DNA from: MWEH01 sp035409945 | GTDB lineage: Bacteria > Bacillota > Clostridia > Christensenellales > DTU072 | Direction: 5' to 3' | DNA length: 63,422 nucleotides | Assembly (NCBI GenBank): GCA_035409945.1 | Contig: DAONQC010000009.1 | Location: 1 to 63,422 of the forward strand | Shown: positions 17,744 to 30,100 of the stretch, piece after piece | Position numbering within the stretch: position 1 is the first letter of the stretch | Layout: each line of letters begins with the position of its first letter | Program-made: the position numbers and the translations under genes | Notes under the pieces: model-generated | The model's input: the letters and a program-made list of their open reading frames with translations, nothing else | Database searches by the model: none | Told to the model about the DNA's origin: nothing

Positions 17744-18035
17744 TAGTTATCATAACATGTAACGAGGCAAGCCCCTTAAGACCCGAATTTCCATAAACCA
17801 AGTACAATTAACCCAGGAGTTAACAGCAGAAAGCCCTGTCTCGTGGCAAGTAGAGCAGCAATGCGCTTAAGACACAAAACCTCCCAAATTAAGTGTAATT
17901 AATTTGAGAGCTAACGGCAGAAAACCAAGCCAGCTGTCATAGTAAGTAGAGCAGCAAGGCGCTTAAGGCACGAAAACCGCCAAGCCCAGTGTAATTAACT
18001 TAAGAATTAACAGTCAAAAACTTTTCTTATAGCCC
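17744..18035. repeat. three-copy tandem array of about 95-103 bp
   Basis: Units start near 17744, 17838 and 17930 and share, in order, GTAAC/GTAGAGCAGCAA-GCGCTTAAG, a CG-AAA-CC block, GTGTAATTAA and a TTAACAGCAGAAA-like end. Identity by eye is roughly 70-80%. The array sits between the smpB start and the terminator of the lipoprotein gene at 18176. I find no coding source for the unit inside the window. Confidence 0.85.
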
Positions 18036-18096
18036 GCCGTCTATCAAACATCTAAGGCTTGGACACAAGATGATAGGAAAAAGTGTAATACATCAA

Positions 18097-18133
18097 AAAG
18101 GCTATTAAAAACCTTAAATTTTTAACAGCCTTT
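18097..18133. terminator. strong bidirectional-looking terminator
   Basis: Stem AAAGGCTATTAAAAA / TTTTTAACAGCCTTT with a short loop. An outer arm AAGTGTA/TACACTT extends it. T-rich flanks are present in both directions. It ends transcription of the lipoprotein gene at 18176. Confidence 0.8.
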
Positions 18134-18175
18134 CTACACTTAAGCTAAACCCGATAGCCCGATTAATCTTAGCGA

Positions 18176-18658
18176 CTAACTTCTAGTTGATTTATCAAAC
18201 TCTGTTAATACATAGTCATTGCCATTTTCGGACATAACTAGCATTTGTATTTCAAATCCAGTATCGTTTGTTGCCAGCGAATTTACCCAAAATGCATGTA
18301 GCTTTATTTTGTCACCAGTTTTTAAAGATAGTTTGTAAACCATCGAAAAAATTCCGGTATCAACTTCGCTTTTAACCTGTTTGTCGTTAACGTACAGATA
18401 AGCAGTTGAAAAAGCATCGACATTTATCCTCACGCTTAGTGTGGTGGTAACATCTTTTGCAGATGTAAAATACCAATAACTACCTGCTTCATCAATGTTG
18501 TTAGTTGTTTCATTATATGCCACAAATTTTTTATCCGATGAAGAAAACCAGTATGCCGTATCTGATGGAGTTTTGTTTGCTTCTCCACAACCAATTAAAG
18601 TACAAGCCACCAAAGCAAAAACTAATACTAGTACTAATGTAAAAATTGTTTTTCTCAT
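18176..18658 (-). CDS. small lipoprotein of unknown function
   Basis: A 160-residue exported protein with signal MRKTIFTLVLVLVFALVACTLIGC; Cys24 (in LIGC) is the likely lipidated residue, although Cys19 is also near. The mature part has alternating polar and hydrophobic strands and looks like a small beta-sandwich (SYWYFTSAKDVTTTLSVRINVDAFS, then a similar stretch). No motif or family is recognised. GAGGTAGGAT gives a clear ribosome site, and a strong terminator follows. Confidence 0.75.
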   Translation of the reverse strand: MRKTIFTLVLVLVFALVACTLIGCGEANKTPSDTAYWFSSSDKKFVAYNETTNNIDEAGSYWYFTSAKDVTTTLSVRINVDAFSTAYLYVNDKQVKSEVDTGIFSMVYKLSLKTGDKIKLHAFWVNSLATNDTGFEIQMLVMSENGNDYVLTEFDKSTRS

Positions 18659-18942
18659 ATCCTACCTCTTTTATTACCTATTGTTATTTAGTTAACATAA
18701 TTATGTTTTGTTAATTATAGCACTATTACTTAAGATATCAATACCATTTATATTTTGGACTGCACATCCATTTTTGTCTCATATTTTCACACTCAACCGA
18801 ACACTACCTTTTACCATCAAACTTCATAAAAACTGAGGTGGACCTTAAGTTTAAAACGCTTGTAATTCTTACATTTACTGTAGATTTTAGGTTCCTTTTA
18901 TATTAACTTTTGAAACCCAAGCCTTAAGTATAGTCTGACGGC

Positions 18943-19056
18943 ATTATTGGCCTGGGCAATCTCCTCTATAGTACGTTCCGTCAAATTATAATGCTATGGT
19001 GTTAGTAGAAGAACCATCTTTACGGTATCTACACCTATTCCCAGTCATATGTTTAA
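18943..19056 (-). repeat. diverged copy of the C11 protease 3' end
   Basis: The end of the protease gene, from 19057 upward, starts CTGCGGCGATCTCCTCTATGG on the plus strand. A copy with CTGGGCAATCTCCTCTATAG and then GT-CGTTCCGTC begins at about 18943, one unit of about 113 bp away. Similarity fades after some 50-60 bases. The remainder of 18659-18942 shows nothing I can support. Confidence 0.75.
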
Positions 19057-19058
19057 CA

Positions 19059-20885
19059 TTAACCTGCGGCGATCTCCTCTATGGTGCATGTTGTTCCATC
19101 GAAATACAATGTGGCGGTATTTGCATAATAAATATCACCATAGATATCGATAACAAACGGGATGTATTGATATCTTTCAGCATCGAGGTTTTTAATAACT
19201 ATTTCAGTACCTTCCTCCCAAATAACTGTACCTTCTTCATAGTAAAGAATATCGTCAACTGGAATGGGGTCTTTATAAATTATGGTAACCTCCATACCCA
19301 CGGTAAGTTCATTGACTCGAGAAGTGATATCGTCTGCGAGCACATAACCTTCGATTTTGATTTTTTTAATGGACTCAAAATAAGCAAATATAATGTATGA
19401 AAGCTCGTCATTAATAAGGACTGGAGCAGCAAATAATGTATGAGTAGGCTTTTCCTCGTACACATCACAGTGAAGTAGCATATCGTTTATATACACCCAC
19501 CTTCCTTCAAAATCAATAACATATGCGCCGTTTTCGTCTATGGAGTAATCGTTATCCGTACCAACCACATATAACCTCTGCGTCTCTTCTGAGCCTGCAT
19601 AACTATGTAGTTCATAACCGACTGTTTGCACATATTTTTTAGACTGTTCCACCAGTAGAAATTTTGTATGTATATTATCATCTGTAAACCCGGGATCTGA
19701 AAACCAAATTGTTCTAACGGGTCTATAATTAAAATATCCCACAAGAAAGTCTTTATATCTTTGGTTTTTGCATATTTCAGAATACTCGTCAAGAAGTGCT
19801 TGTTGTTCGGTGGGGAAATATATACTTAAGCCCGTTGCAGTAGCATGTGCTGGACCATTTACATTGGTTATAAAATCTGAAAAGTCATATTCAATAAATA
19901 AAGCTTCAGCAAGCAATCCTAAATCAAATAAATTAGTGCCATCCCCCATGCCTTTTACGCCAAACTCTTTCCCTATGGAGAGCGCATATCCCACATACGA
20001 TAAATCATCATTAAATAGAGCAATAATCCCGTCAATAATTGTATCCACACGAGACAGTTCGGATAGTTTAATCGCCGATAGCGTATAAGTTGTTTTTGAA
20101 GATTGTTTTTCGGCATAAGCGTTTAGTACTGTAGTATAAAAACCATCTTTTCCTAAATTTTCTAAAAGCCCTTTATACGACCAGCCAGATGCAGGCTCTA
20201 ATTCTTCAGAAGCAATCATATAATCGGCATAGGTTTGCACTAAGCAAGCTACATCATATGTAGCCATTAAGCAGGCATCAAATCCAACAAAATCATATTT
20301 TCTTTTACTTTTTGTATATGCTGTAGAAAATGCCAAATCAAGTTCTGGCAATGAGATTGCATCGAAACCGAACTGCTCGTCATTACAAACCCCCTTCATA
20401 CTTCCTCCACCATGGTCCCAAAGTATGACACTTCGATGTTCGGCAGGATAATGCTCATCTCCCCATAATAAAAAATCAGATAGAGATTTAGGATTTCCCA
20501 TGTTTACATTACTATTTTGCTCGATTAAGTTAAGGGTATTATCTTTTATTTCATAACGACTGCTAAATACAGATGAGATGTCATATTTTCGCCAGGTATT
20601 AGATCCTCCTGTTTGAATAATAACTTTAGTATCTTCAGGAAGTTCTGCTGAAAGCATTTCTGTTATATTTCTACTAGCATGGCCCCCTTTCGTTTCTAAG
20701 TTACTCCCGCACATATATATCATTAAAGTATATGTGCCATCTACATAGTTTTTCTCTACAGGTGTTTCCTGTTCTTCACCGTTAGGCGTAGGCTCTGGCT
20801 CTACCGCAGGCCTACCAGGGTCACAACCAACTAGTAGTAGACAAATAAGTATTATACAAAGTAAAACCAGCCCTATTCTTTTCAA
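19059..20885 (-). CDS. clostripain-family (C11) cysteine peptidase lipoprotein
   Basis: A 608-residue lipid-anchored peptidase. The signal ends in the lipobox LLVGC (Cys near residue 20) and is followed by a proline- and glutamate-rich linker. The C11 catalytic region is clear: YTLMIYMCGSNLE, then VILWDHGGGSMKG with the catalytic His (about 155-167), then YDFVGFDACLMATYDVA with the catalytic Cys (about 200-216), then MIASEELEPASGWSY. Family members cut after Arg or Lys. The C-terminal 200 residues are beta-rich and unassigned. The start is TTG after AGGAG with seven-base spacing. Its 3' end is partly duplicated downstream. Confidence 0.92.
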   Translation of the reverse strand: MKRIGLVLLCIILICLLLVGCDPGRPAVEPEPTPNGEEQETPVEKNYVDGTYTLMIYMCGSNLETKGGHASRNITEMLSAELPEDTKVIIQTGGSNTWRKYDISSVFSSRYEIKDNTLNLIEQNSNVNMGNPKSLSDFLLWGDEHYPAEHRSVILWDHGGGSMKGVCNDEQFGFDAISLPELDLAFSTAYTKSKRKYDFVGFDACLMATYDVACLVQTYADYMIASEELEPASGWSYKGLLENLGKDGFYTTVLNAYAEKQSSKTTYTLSAIKLSELSRVDTIIDGIIALFNDDLSYVGYALSIGKEFGVKGMGDGTNLFDLGLLAEALFIEYDFSDFITNVNGPAHATATGLSIYFPTEQQALLDEYSEICKNQRYKDFLVGYFNYRPVRTIWFSDPGFTDDNIHTKFLLVEQSKKYVQTVGYELHSYAGSEETQRLYVVGTDNDYSIDENGAYVIDFEGRWVYINDMLLHCDVYEEKPTHTLFAAPVLINDELSYIIFAYFESIKKIKIEGYVLADDITSRVNELTVGMEVTIIYKDPIPVDDILYYEEGTVIWEEGTEIVIKNLDAERYQYIPFVIDIYGDIYYANTATLYFDGTTCTIEEIAAG

Positions 20886-21183
20886 CTTGAAACTCCTACC
20901 ACCAATGATTATTAACTACACTATTTATATGGTTAGCTATCTTTATATCCTTGTTTTTAATCCTATACTTTCATTTCAGGCTACACAATAAAAATGATGA
21001 AACCATCATCGTCCTATACCTTTATTAAGTATAACCTAAGTTCACTTTTTAATTTACATTGTAGCTTGTTTTAAATCCCAACCACTTTAAAACATCTATT
21101 ATCTCATCATATCTCCGTGAGGGTAGTAAAACTACCACCCTCACTCTAGCAAAACATTTAAAAATTATGGACACTAACTTTCC
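20886..21183. other. gap containing a hairpin downstream of giant gene A
   Basis: A long hairpin GTGAGGGTAGT-aaa-ACTACC(A)CCCTCAC spans 21117-21144, about 40 bases after the stop of giant gene A. It has no T run. A hairpin of nearly the same design follows giant gene B (35387-35416). No gene here. Confidence 0.7.
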
Positions 21184-24100
21184 TTACGACAAGTCAATTA
21201 CCAAGCCAGGCACAACACCATAATTAGGAGTAGAGGCAGAGCTACCATCTACACGCCAGCCGTTTTCGGTTATGAAGCGCACTTGAGTGGTATTATCATA
21301 GTAAGGCGAACGCAACCACCACCTAGCAAACTTTGCCTCCCCATTCTGCTCTGTCTTCTCTACAGTGCCTATCTTCCTGCTATAATCTGTTAGTACTTTT
21401 TTTCTTGAATTATCATCATTATTAGGGAAACCGTAAGCAGCAGTACTTACTTGGCTATAACTCGGTATGAATATGTAATCCTGCGTGTCTGAACAGGGTG
21501 GATTACTACCTCCATACCCAGTACTTCCCCAACTGTTGTCTACCGTTGCTTTTTCTATTAATCCCTTTTGTAGCGAGGTGAAGGTAGAGTTATAAAAACC
21601 ATCGTTTAACCAGTCTCGTATCGCGCTTAGCTCATAGTTGTTACTAGGCTCACCCGGGCCTGCTCCATCTGGGTCTGGGTCCCACACATGCTTTGTTAAT
21701 ACCTTTTCAGATAAGATAAGGGCTTTATTCGCATCTGTTTCTAACGTACTATGATTTAGTATCCTCCACTTTATAGGCTCAACCTTGTAGTAATAATCTG
21801 TACCACCTGAATTAACTTTTACGTAGCGCGTTTTACCGTCTGTCCCTAGGCAATATGTTAACTCACCAACAGTTTCGGTGTCCCCTGACACTACTGCGCT
21901 TGAATCATAGGTTTGTGGATAGTAGCCAAATAAGATATATTCGCCGTTATCGGAACGATTTCCTTCTCCATTTACTCTTTGATATACTGTCCATCTTGCT
22001 TCATATCTTTTATGTGCTGCTGGCATATCAAATGTCCAGCTTGCCTCAGTTGAGGCCCTAGTTTCACCTTCATACCAGCCATCAAAGAAATATCCAAAAT
22101 TAGTTGTAGCTGTTATTGTTACGGAATTCGTAGCAGTCTTATTTCCGCCACCAGATACCGTTCCTGCTACATTTGAATCTTTCCCTAAACTCAGCATATA
22201 CTGACTAGAATTTCTTAATTCTATTCTTAATGCTGGCAGGACGCCATACGATTGTTCTGAGACTAGACCATAATATGTTTCGCCTGAACTCTTAACTGTT
22301 CGCCCGTAATCACCGAATGTTTCGCTAGGCGAACGTAACCACCATACACCATTGCCCGATGCATCACTGTCTGCCCCCGTTGCGATACTATATGCAGTTG
22401 GCTTTCGCTTCCTGGTTTCGTCATCAGACGATGAAAAACCATATGCTTCACTTATTGCCTCTGCAAAACTGAGTAGGAAAACATTATCTTTCGTATCGTC
22501 ACAAGCGTATGCGTTTCCAGCGACTCCAGTACTCGTGTCACTATTATCTACTAGTGTCGATGCAATTAATTGTTGTTGTAACGAGCTAAATGCGGAAGTA
22601 TAGAATTGATTGTTTAGCCAAGCTCGAATCTGACTCGCATCATATTTGTTACTAAGCGTGTCTGGACCACCTCCATCCGTATCTATATCATATTCCTGAT
22701 TGGCAATTATGCTTTCACATAAAATTAATGCTACATCTTCAGTTATATTTAATATCTTCCACTTTAAAGGTTCAACTTTGAAGTAATAATCTGCATCGGT
22801 AGTTACTTTTGCATAATATCCTTCCAGGATTTCGCCCGAAAATCCCTCATAGTAGCCCGCATATCTACCTGTGGATATAGGAGTGGCACTTTCTGGTATT
22901 GTTACACTTGCACCTTTTGCTGATTGTGGCCATTCGCCGAATATAATATGAGTTCCGGCAGTTGGGTTAGGTGTAGTATAATCTGCCTCAACTCTTTGGT
23001 ATGGATACCATCTTGCTTCTAATGTTAATGGACTGCTTGGCATAGCTGGTATTACATAAGTTATATCTCCAGAAACTTTTAAACCATTATTATACCAACC
23101 ATCAAATGTATATCCCGAGTTAGTTCCTGTCACCTGTACCGTTACGTTATCACCAATGATTTTATATCCACCACCAGTAACAGTACCTGCTACATCTATG
23201 TTTTTATTAACAGTTAAAAGAACCTTCCATCTAGCTTCATATGTCTTATCACTTGCTGGCATATTAAATTCCCATGTTGTTGCTGTGGATTTTTGCTCAC
23301 TTCCTTCGTACCAACCTATAAACTCATAGTCTGCACTGGCAGATGCTACTAGGGTTACCGTGGTTTTATAGTCATGAAGTCCAGCGCCTGTTACACTGCC
23401 TGCCTCTCCTATATTTTTGTTAACCGTAACGTTATAACTATTAGCCTTCCATCTCGCTTCATATCTTACATGATTTTCTTGCATAGTAAAGTTCCAGGGG
23501 TTATCTGTTGATGTAGCATTTTCAGCTCCTTCTTCAAACCAACCTGCGAAACTATATCCATCATCAACCACCGTAGCCTTTAATTCTACTGTGTTTCCGA
23601 CAGTTTTATTTCCGCCACCAGAAACAGTCCCTGCTTCATTTGATGTGTTATATATACTAACCATATATTGAGTAGAATTTTTTAATGCTAGCCTTAATGC
23701 CGGTAGTGTACCGAGGGAGAAATCATCATTATTTATAGTACTTGTTGCGCCACTAGACTGGAAGTAACATACCGACGTATACACGTATGTTCTAGGCGAG
23801 CGCGACCACCATCCACCATATCCACCAGCATTTTTTGCAACCCCTTGTTTAGCAGCATAATCAGTTACCTTTTTTTGTCGTGCAGGATCCTCGCTACTAG
23901 GGCCGGAGTCAAAACCATATGCGTTATTAATAGATTCTAAATAACTAAGTAAGAAAATGTTATCTTTCGTATCCTCGCAACTATACTGATTGTTACTAAT
24001 GCCAGTGCTTGCAGCACTATTATCTACTAGCGTCGGTTCAATCAGTTCTTTTTGCATTGTAGAAAAGGCTATTTTGTACAGCCCATAATCTAGTTCTTCC

Positions 24101-27100
24101 CCGTCAACCGTTTTACTATTGAGCCATCTTCTTATAGTGCTAGTCTTGTATATATTGTTACTAACTGAACCCGAACTATATCTCTGCATTGCAATAAGAT
24201 TTTCACATAAAATCAATGCTACATCTTCGGTTACATTTAATATTTTCCACTTTAGAGGCTCAACTTTGTAGTAATAATCTGTACCGATTTTTGCATAATA
24301 TCCTTCAAAAACATCTCCTTTATATCCTTCATAGTAGCCTGCGTATTGACCAGTAGCTACAGGAGTTTCTTCGTTTTGGATTGTTACATCTTCTGCCTTT
24401 GCTGTTTGTGGCCATTCGCCAAATAAGATATAACCGCCACTCTCTGGGTTGGGAGTAGAATAATCTGCATTGACTCTTTGATATGGATACCATCTTGCTT
24501 CTAGTGTAAATGAGTTCGTTGGCATTCCAAAATTGTAGGTTGAAGCGCCAGAAACCCAATTCCCGTTATTATACCAACCAGCGAATGTGTATCCCGTGTT
24601 AGCTGTTGCTACTGCAGATGTATTAGAGCCGCAAGTTACATACCCGCTCGCTGAAACTGTACCTGCTTCTGGTAAACTGTTATTAATAGTTAAATAAGCC
24701 TTCCATTTAGCAACATATGTCTTATGGCTTGCTGGCATATTAAATTCGTAGGTTGTCGATGAGGATTTTTTGTTGTCTCCATCATACCAGCCCTCAAACT
24801 CATAGCCTGAATTAGCAGACGCTACTAGAATTACCTTAGTGTTATAATCATAAGATCCTGCGCCTGTTACAGTGCCGTTACCCCCTATATTTGTGCTAAC
24901 CTCAACGTTATAACTGTTAACCTGCCACCTTGCCTCATACCTTAAATGATTTGCTGGCATATTAAAGTTCCAGGGATTAGCTGTTGATGTAGCAGTTGTT
25001 GCTCCTTCTTCAAACCAACCTAAAAAAGTATATCCTACATTAGCCATAGCCGATAAACTGACACCAGCCTCTGCAGTTTTGTTTCCACCACCAGATACAG
25101 TCCCTGCTACGTTAGTATCATTATATATACTCACCATATACTGAGTAGAATTCTTTAATGCTATCCTTAAAGCTGGCACCATGCCAATGAAGGCGTGATT
25201 AGTACAATAGTAGCGATAGACAGCGCCATCGTAATAGACGCCACGCAAATTAGTAGCGCCAGTATTATGAGGCGAACGCAACCACCATATACCGTAGTCA
25301 CCTGTATACTGACCCTCTCTCTCTCTTGTCTTTTTGCTATAATCCGTTACTAGTTTTATTCTAGAAGCTTCGTTATTAAGACCATATGTTGCATTTGTCA
25401 CTTCTGTATAACTGAGTAAGAAAATGTTATCTTGTGTATCCTCGCAACTATACTGGTTGTCATCAAAACCAGTGCTTGCAGCGCTATTATCTACTAACGT
25501 CGCTTCGATTAATTGCTGTTGTAATGAACTAAATGCGGAGGTATAGAATTGATTATTTAGCCATTTCCTTATAGTGCTTAACTTATAGTTATTACTTTCC
25601 GTGTCTAATTCTCCATCCCCGTCTGTATCTATATCATATGCCCCGTTTGCAATTATGTTTTCACATAAAATGAATGCTACATCTTCGGTTACTTTCAATA
25701 TCTTCCACTTTAAAGGCTCAACTTTGTAGTAATAAGGCGTATTCTTTACAGTTACTTTGGCATAATATCCTTCAAAAACACCACCTTTATATCCTTCATA
25801 GTAGCCTGCGTATTGACCAGTAGCTACAGGAGTTTCTTCGTTTTGGATTGTTACATCTGCAGCCTTTGCTGATTGTGGCCATTCGCCGAATATAATATGA
25901 GTGCCACTCTCTGGATCAGGCGTAGTATAATCGCTTTGGACCCGTTGATATGGATACCATCTTGCTTCAACAGTCAATGGAGTGTTTGGCATACTTAGTA
26001 TGGTATGACTTGCCTCACCAGAAACTCTCACACCATCGCTATCATACCAACCAGCGAATGTGTGCCCCGAGTTAGTCCCTGTCATAGTTACCGTTGCTTC
26101 CTCTCCGTACTTTACATATCCAGCACCTGTGACTGTGCCTGCTGCATCTATGTTTTTATTAACAGTTAGTAGTACCTTCCATCTTGCTTGACATGTTGTT
26201 GGGTGTGAGGGCATGGTAAATGTATAACTTGTGTCTGCAGTCTTGAAAGTCTCTCCATCATACCATCCGTCAAACTCGTAACCTGTGTTAGTTTTAGATA
26301 CACTTACAGTTACTTCACTCTTATACTCATAATTACCTGCTCCCGTTACAGTGCCTGCTGCATCTATGTTTTTGTTTACCGCAAGGGCATAACTATTAAG
26401 CCCCCATCTTGCTTCGTATCTTAGATGCTTTGCTGGCATAGGGAATGAATAATTAGCGGAGCTAGACTTTAACGTATCGCCTTCATACCAACCAACAAAT
26501 TTGTATCCAGTATCGGTAATATTTACATCTAGTGTTACAGTATTACCAACGCTATGATTTCCCCCACCTGATAAAGTTCCCGCTCTATTGGTGTCAGTGC
26601 TTAAACTTACCATATATTGAGTAGAGTTCTTTAAAGAAATACTTAGTGCTGGCAATATTCCAGTATGTATAGTGTTGAGAGATACATCACCAAACATATC
26701 CGCTCCGCTGGCCGCTATATAATATGTATAGACATGCGGCGAATCATAATGAACAGGCGAACGTAACCACCAGTTTCCACCAAACCCACCGGAATACTCA
26801 CCATAGCTTCTTGCACCTATTGCTTTTGAATAATCAGATAAAGTTCTTCTCCGCGACTCTGCGAGCGTGGGAGCACCAAACCCGTATGCCGTGTCTCCTG
26901 CTTCGCTATAACTAAGTAGGAAAATCTCATCCCTTGTATCCTCACAGGCATATTTGCTTTGAGTTTGACCAAAACTTTCAGGGCTATTATCTACAAGTAT
27001 TGTGTCTATTAATTCTTTTTCTAGCGAACTAAATGCAGTGTTATAAAACACATTCTTTAACCATGCCCTTATTTCACTCTCTTTATAGTTATTTGCATAA

Positions 27101-30100
27101 ACTCCATCTTGAATGCCTTCGTAATATTCATTATATCTTCCAGAAGCTACAACCTCTTCGCAAAGCACAATTGCACTCCCATTTTCTTCTTTTAATATCC
27201 TCCATTTAATAGGCTCGACTTTGAAATAGTAAGTTGTTCCACCTTCTATAACGTCTCCATCTTTGAACGTCGTCCAAGCATCTTTTGGACTACCTTGCGC
27301 CTCTAAATAGCGTGTTACCCCATCAGCTCCATACACATATGTAAACTCACCTATAGTCACTGTTTGGCGAGGATCGGTAGATAATTCTGGGTTTTTCACG
27401 CGGGTGCGTGGCCATTCTCCAAATAATACATAGTCTACACCACCTTCATTTATCTTTTGATATGGATACCATCTTGCTTCAAGTGTTAGTGGGGATGATG
27501 GCATAGTAAATGAATAATTCTCATTTCCATAAACTCTTACCCCATTGTTATACCAGCCAGCAAAGGTATAACCCAAGTTAGTGCCTGTCACCTGTACCGT
27601 TACGTTATCACCAAGGATTTTATATCCACCACCAGTAACCGTACCTGCCGCATCTATGCTTTTATTCACAGTTAACAAAACCTTCCATCTTGCCTGGAAT
27701 GTTCTATTGCCTGTTTGCATAATAAATGTGTAAGTTCGGTTTGTCCCATCCGAAACTTTTGTGTTATTTTCATCATACCAGCCATCCCACTCGTACCCAT
27801 CTTTAGTTGTCGCTGTAATAGTTACGCTGTTACCAATGTATTTAGTGCCACCACCTGCTACAGTCCCAGCGGTTGCAATGTTTTTATTTAAAAATACTTG
27901 ATTTTCAACTGGTAAACTCAACCATAACGCAGGTACAGCGCCAATAGTTGTAGTATAAATATTCTTACCTGCCCCTACATCACCAGAGGGCTCAACTGTT
28001 TGTATATGACTGTCAAAGTCTAAATTGTAAGGAGAGCGCAACCACCAAGAACCATATCCGTCAGCATCTTTTGTAACACCTTTTTTGAAAGCATAATCAG
28101 TAGGCTTTTTCTTTCTTGTTTCCACATCACAGCTATTTGCCTCCACATTACTAAGTAAGAATACTTTATCGGTTGTGTTTGCGCAGTAATGCGGGTTAGT
28201 AGGATCTCCTGTGCTAGCTGCACTATTGTTAACGGTCGTCACTTGAATCAGCTGCTGTTGAAGGGTTATAAATGCGGTGTTATAAAACTTATTTATTAAC
28301 CAATTACGTATGCTACTCGTGCTATATTTGTTTCCGGAACTATTATATATTCGAGTGATCATGTCTTCGCAAAGTAAGAACACTTTATTTCCATCACCTG
28401 TTATTACTCCGTTATCGGTGTCCCAGTTTAGTATTCTCCATTTAATCGGCTCGACCTTGAAGTATGAATCATCTACCTTGACATAACGTGTTGTACCATC
28501 TGTGCCTACGTAGTACTCTGTAAATTCACTGCTCGCTCCTAGATTCCCAATAATATTGTTAGATACGTTTTCCTCTGGGTTTAATTCTTCTGTTTGCGGC
28601 CATTCGCCAAATAATATATATCCACCATTTGAATCAGGCATACTATTTGCATCTACTCTTTGATATGGTAGCCATCTTGCTTCATAATCTTTATTCTCAG
28701 TTATTGTAAATGACCAACTTTCGTCTGTAGAAATTTTTGTTTCTCCATCATACCATCCATAGAAGGTATAGCCTGGATTAGTTAAGGCTTCTAGCGTCAC
28801 GCTGTCTCCAGAGAAGTAGTGTCCAGCACCCATAACAGTCCCTGCTCTTTCTATGTTTTTATCAACTGTTACTACATAAGGATTAGCTTTTATCAAACTC
28901 ATCCATAATGCAGGAGCTACGCACATATATGGGCTATTCCTGTCGTCCCATCCAAGACTTCCGTCCACACAAACGGTCGCTGGCATAGAGCCATAAGTAT
29001 ATTGTTGGCGAATCGAGCGAGTCCACCACTGAGTATAGCCATAACCAGGATTAGAAGTATTTTTCTCATAAAAAGCCCCATATGCTAAAGCTAAATCAGT
29101 TGGCTTTTTTTGTCTTGATGAACTTGCCCCTGCATCAGTAGAAAATCCATACTCCTCATTTAATAAATCTGAATAACTAGGCAAGAAAACCTTGTCCAGC
29201 GTGTTGTCGCACGCATATTCAGATTGGGATGCACTTGTACTGTTATCCACCCACCTTGCTTCAATTAACTCTCTTTGTGAAGAAGTAAATGCTTCTGTAT
29301 ATAACCCGAAGTCGAGTTCAGGATTATCATAACTGCTGTTTAACCATTTCCTTATATCGCTATTTTGGAAATTAACCACAGAGTACCACCCATACTCTCG
29401 CCTTTCTATTGCGCTATCGCATAGCAGAAGAACACTACCGTTTTCTTCTTTAAGTATTCTCCATTTTATAGGCTCAACTTTGAAAAAATATTCTTTATTG
29501 CTTTCAATAACCGTACCGTTGGAGAACTTTAATCCACTAACTACGTCCCAATCTATTGTTTCCTTTACATAGTACTCATCATCGCTACCTAAATAATATA
29601 TACCCGCATCCCAAGCATTGTTTACATAAAGGTTGTCGCCTCTTGGCTCAACTTGATGCAATATTACAACGGAATTATCTTTTATCGTTTGTGGCCATTC
29701 ACCAAATAGGATAAAGTCACCATCTTCAGCGTCTTCGCCTGCATTATTAACCCTTCTATACCTTAAAGTTGCCGACATCCATCTTGCATACACAGTTTTG
29801 TTTGGTTCGTCAGCAAGCCAGGATTCATAGCCAATTCCGTCTTCGTTCGTTAGACGTTCTGTATAATCAAAATCTAAACTTGTGTACCAACCAGCAAAAG
29901 CTAAACTCGTATCCGTGTGCGTAGGCACTGGGAAATTAATGTTATCTCCAGCCATAATAGTTACTGGGTAAAGTGATTCATTTCCTCCATTTACATCAAA
30001 GTTAACTTTACTAGAAGCTTTTTGCCAAGTCGCTGTAAGGTTTCTATCATTTGCTGGCACATTGAATTGATAACTTAACTCTGTGGAAACAACTTTGTTA

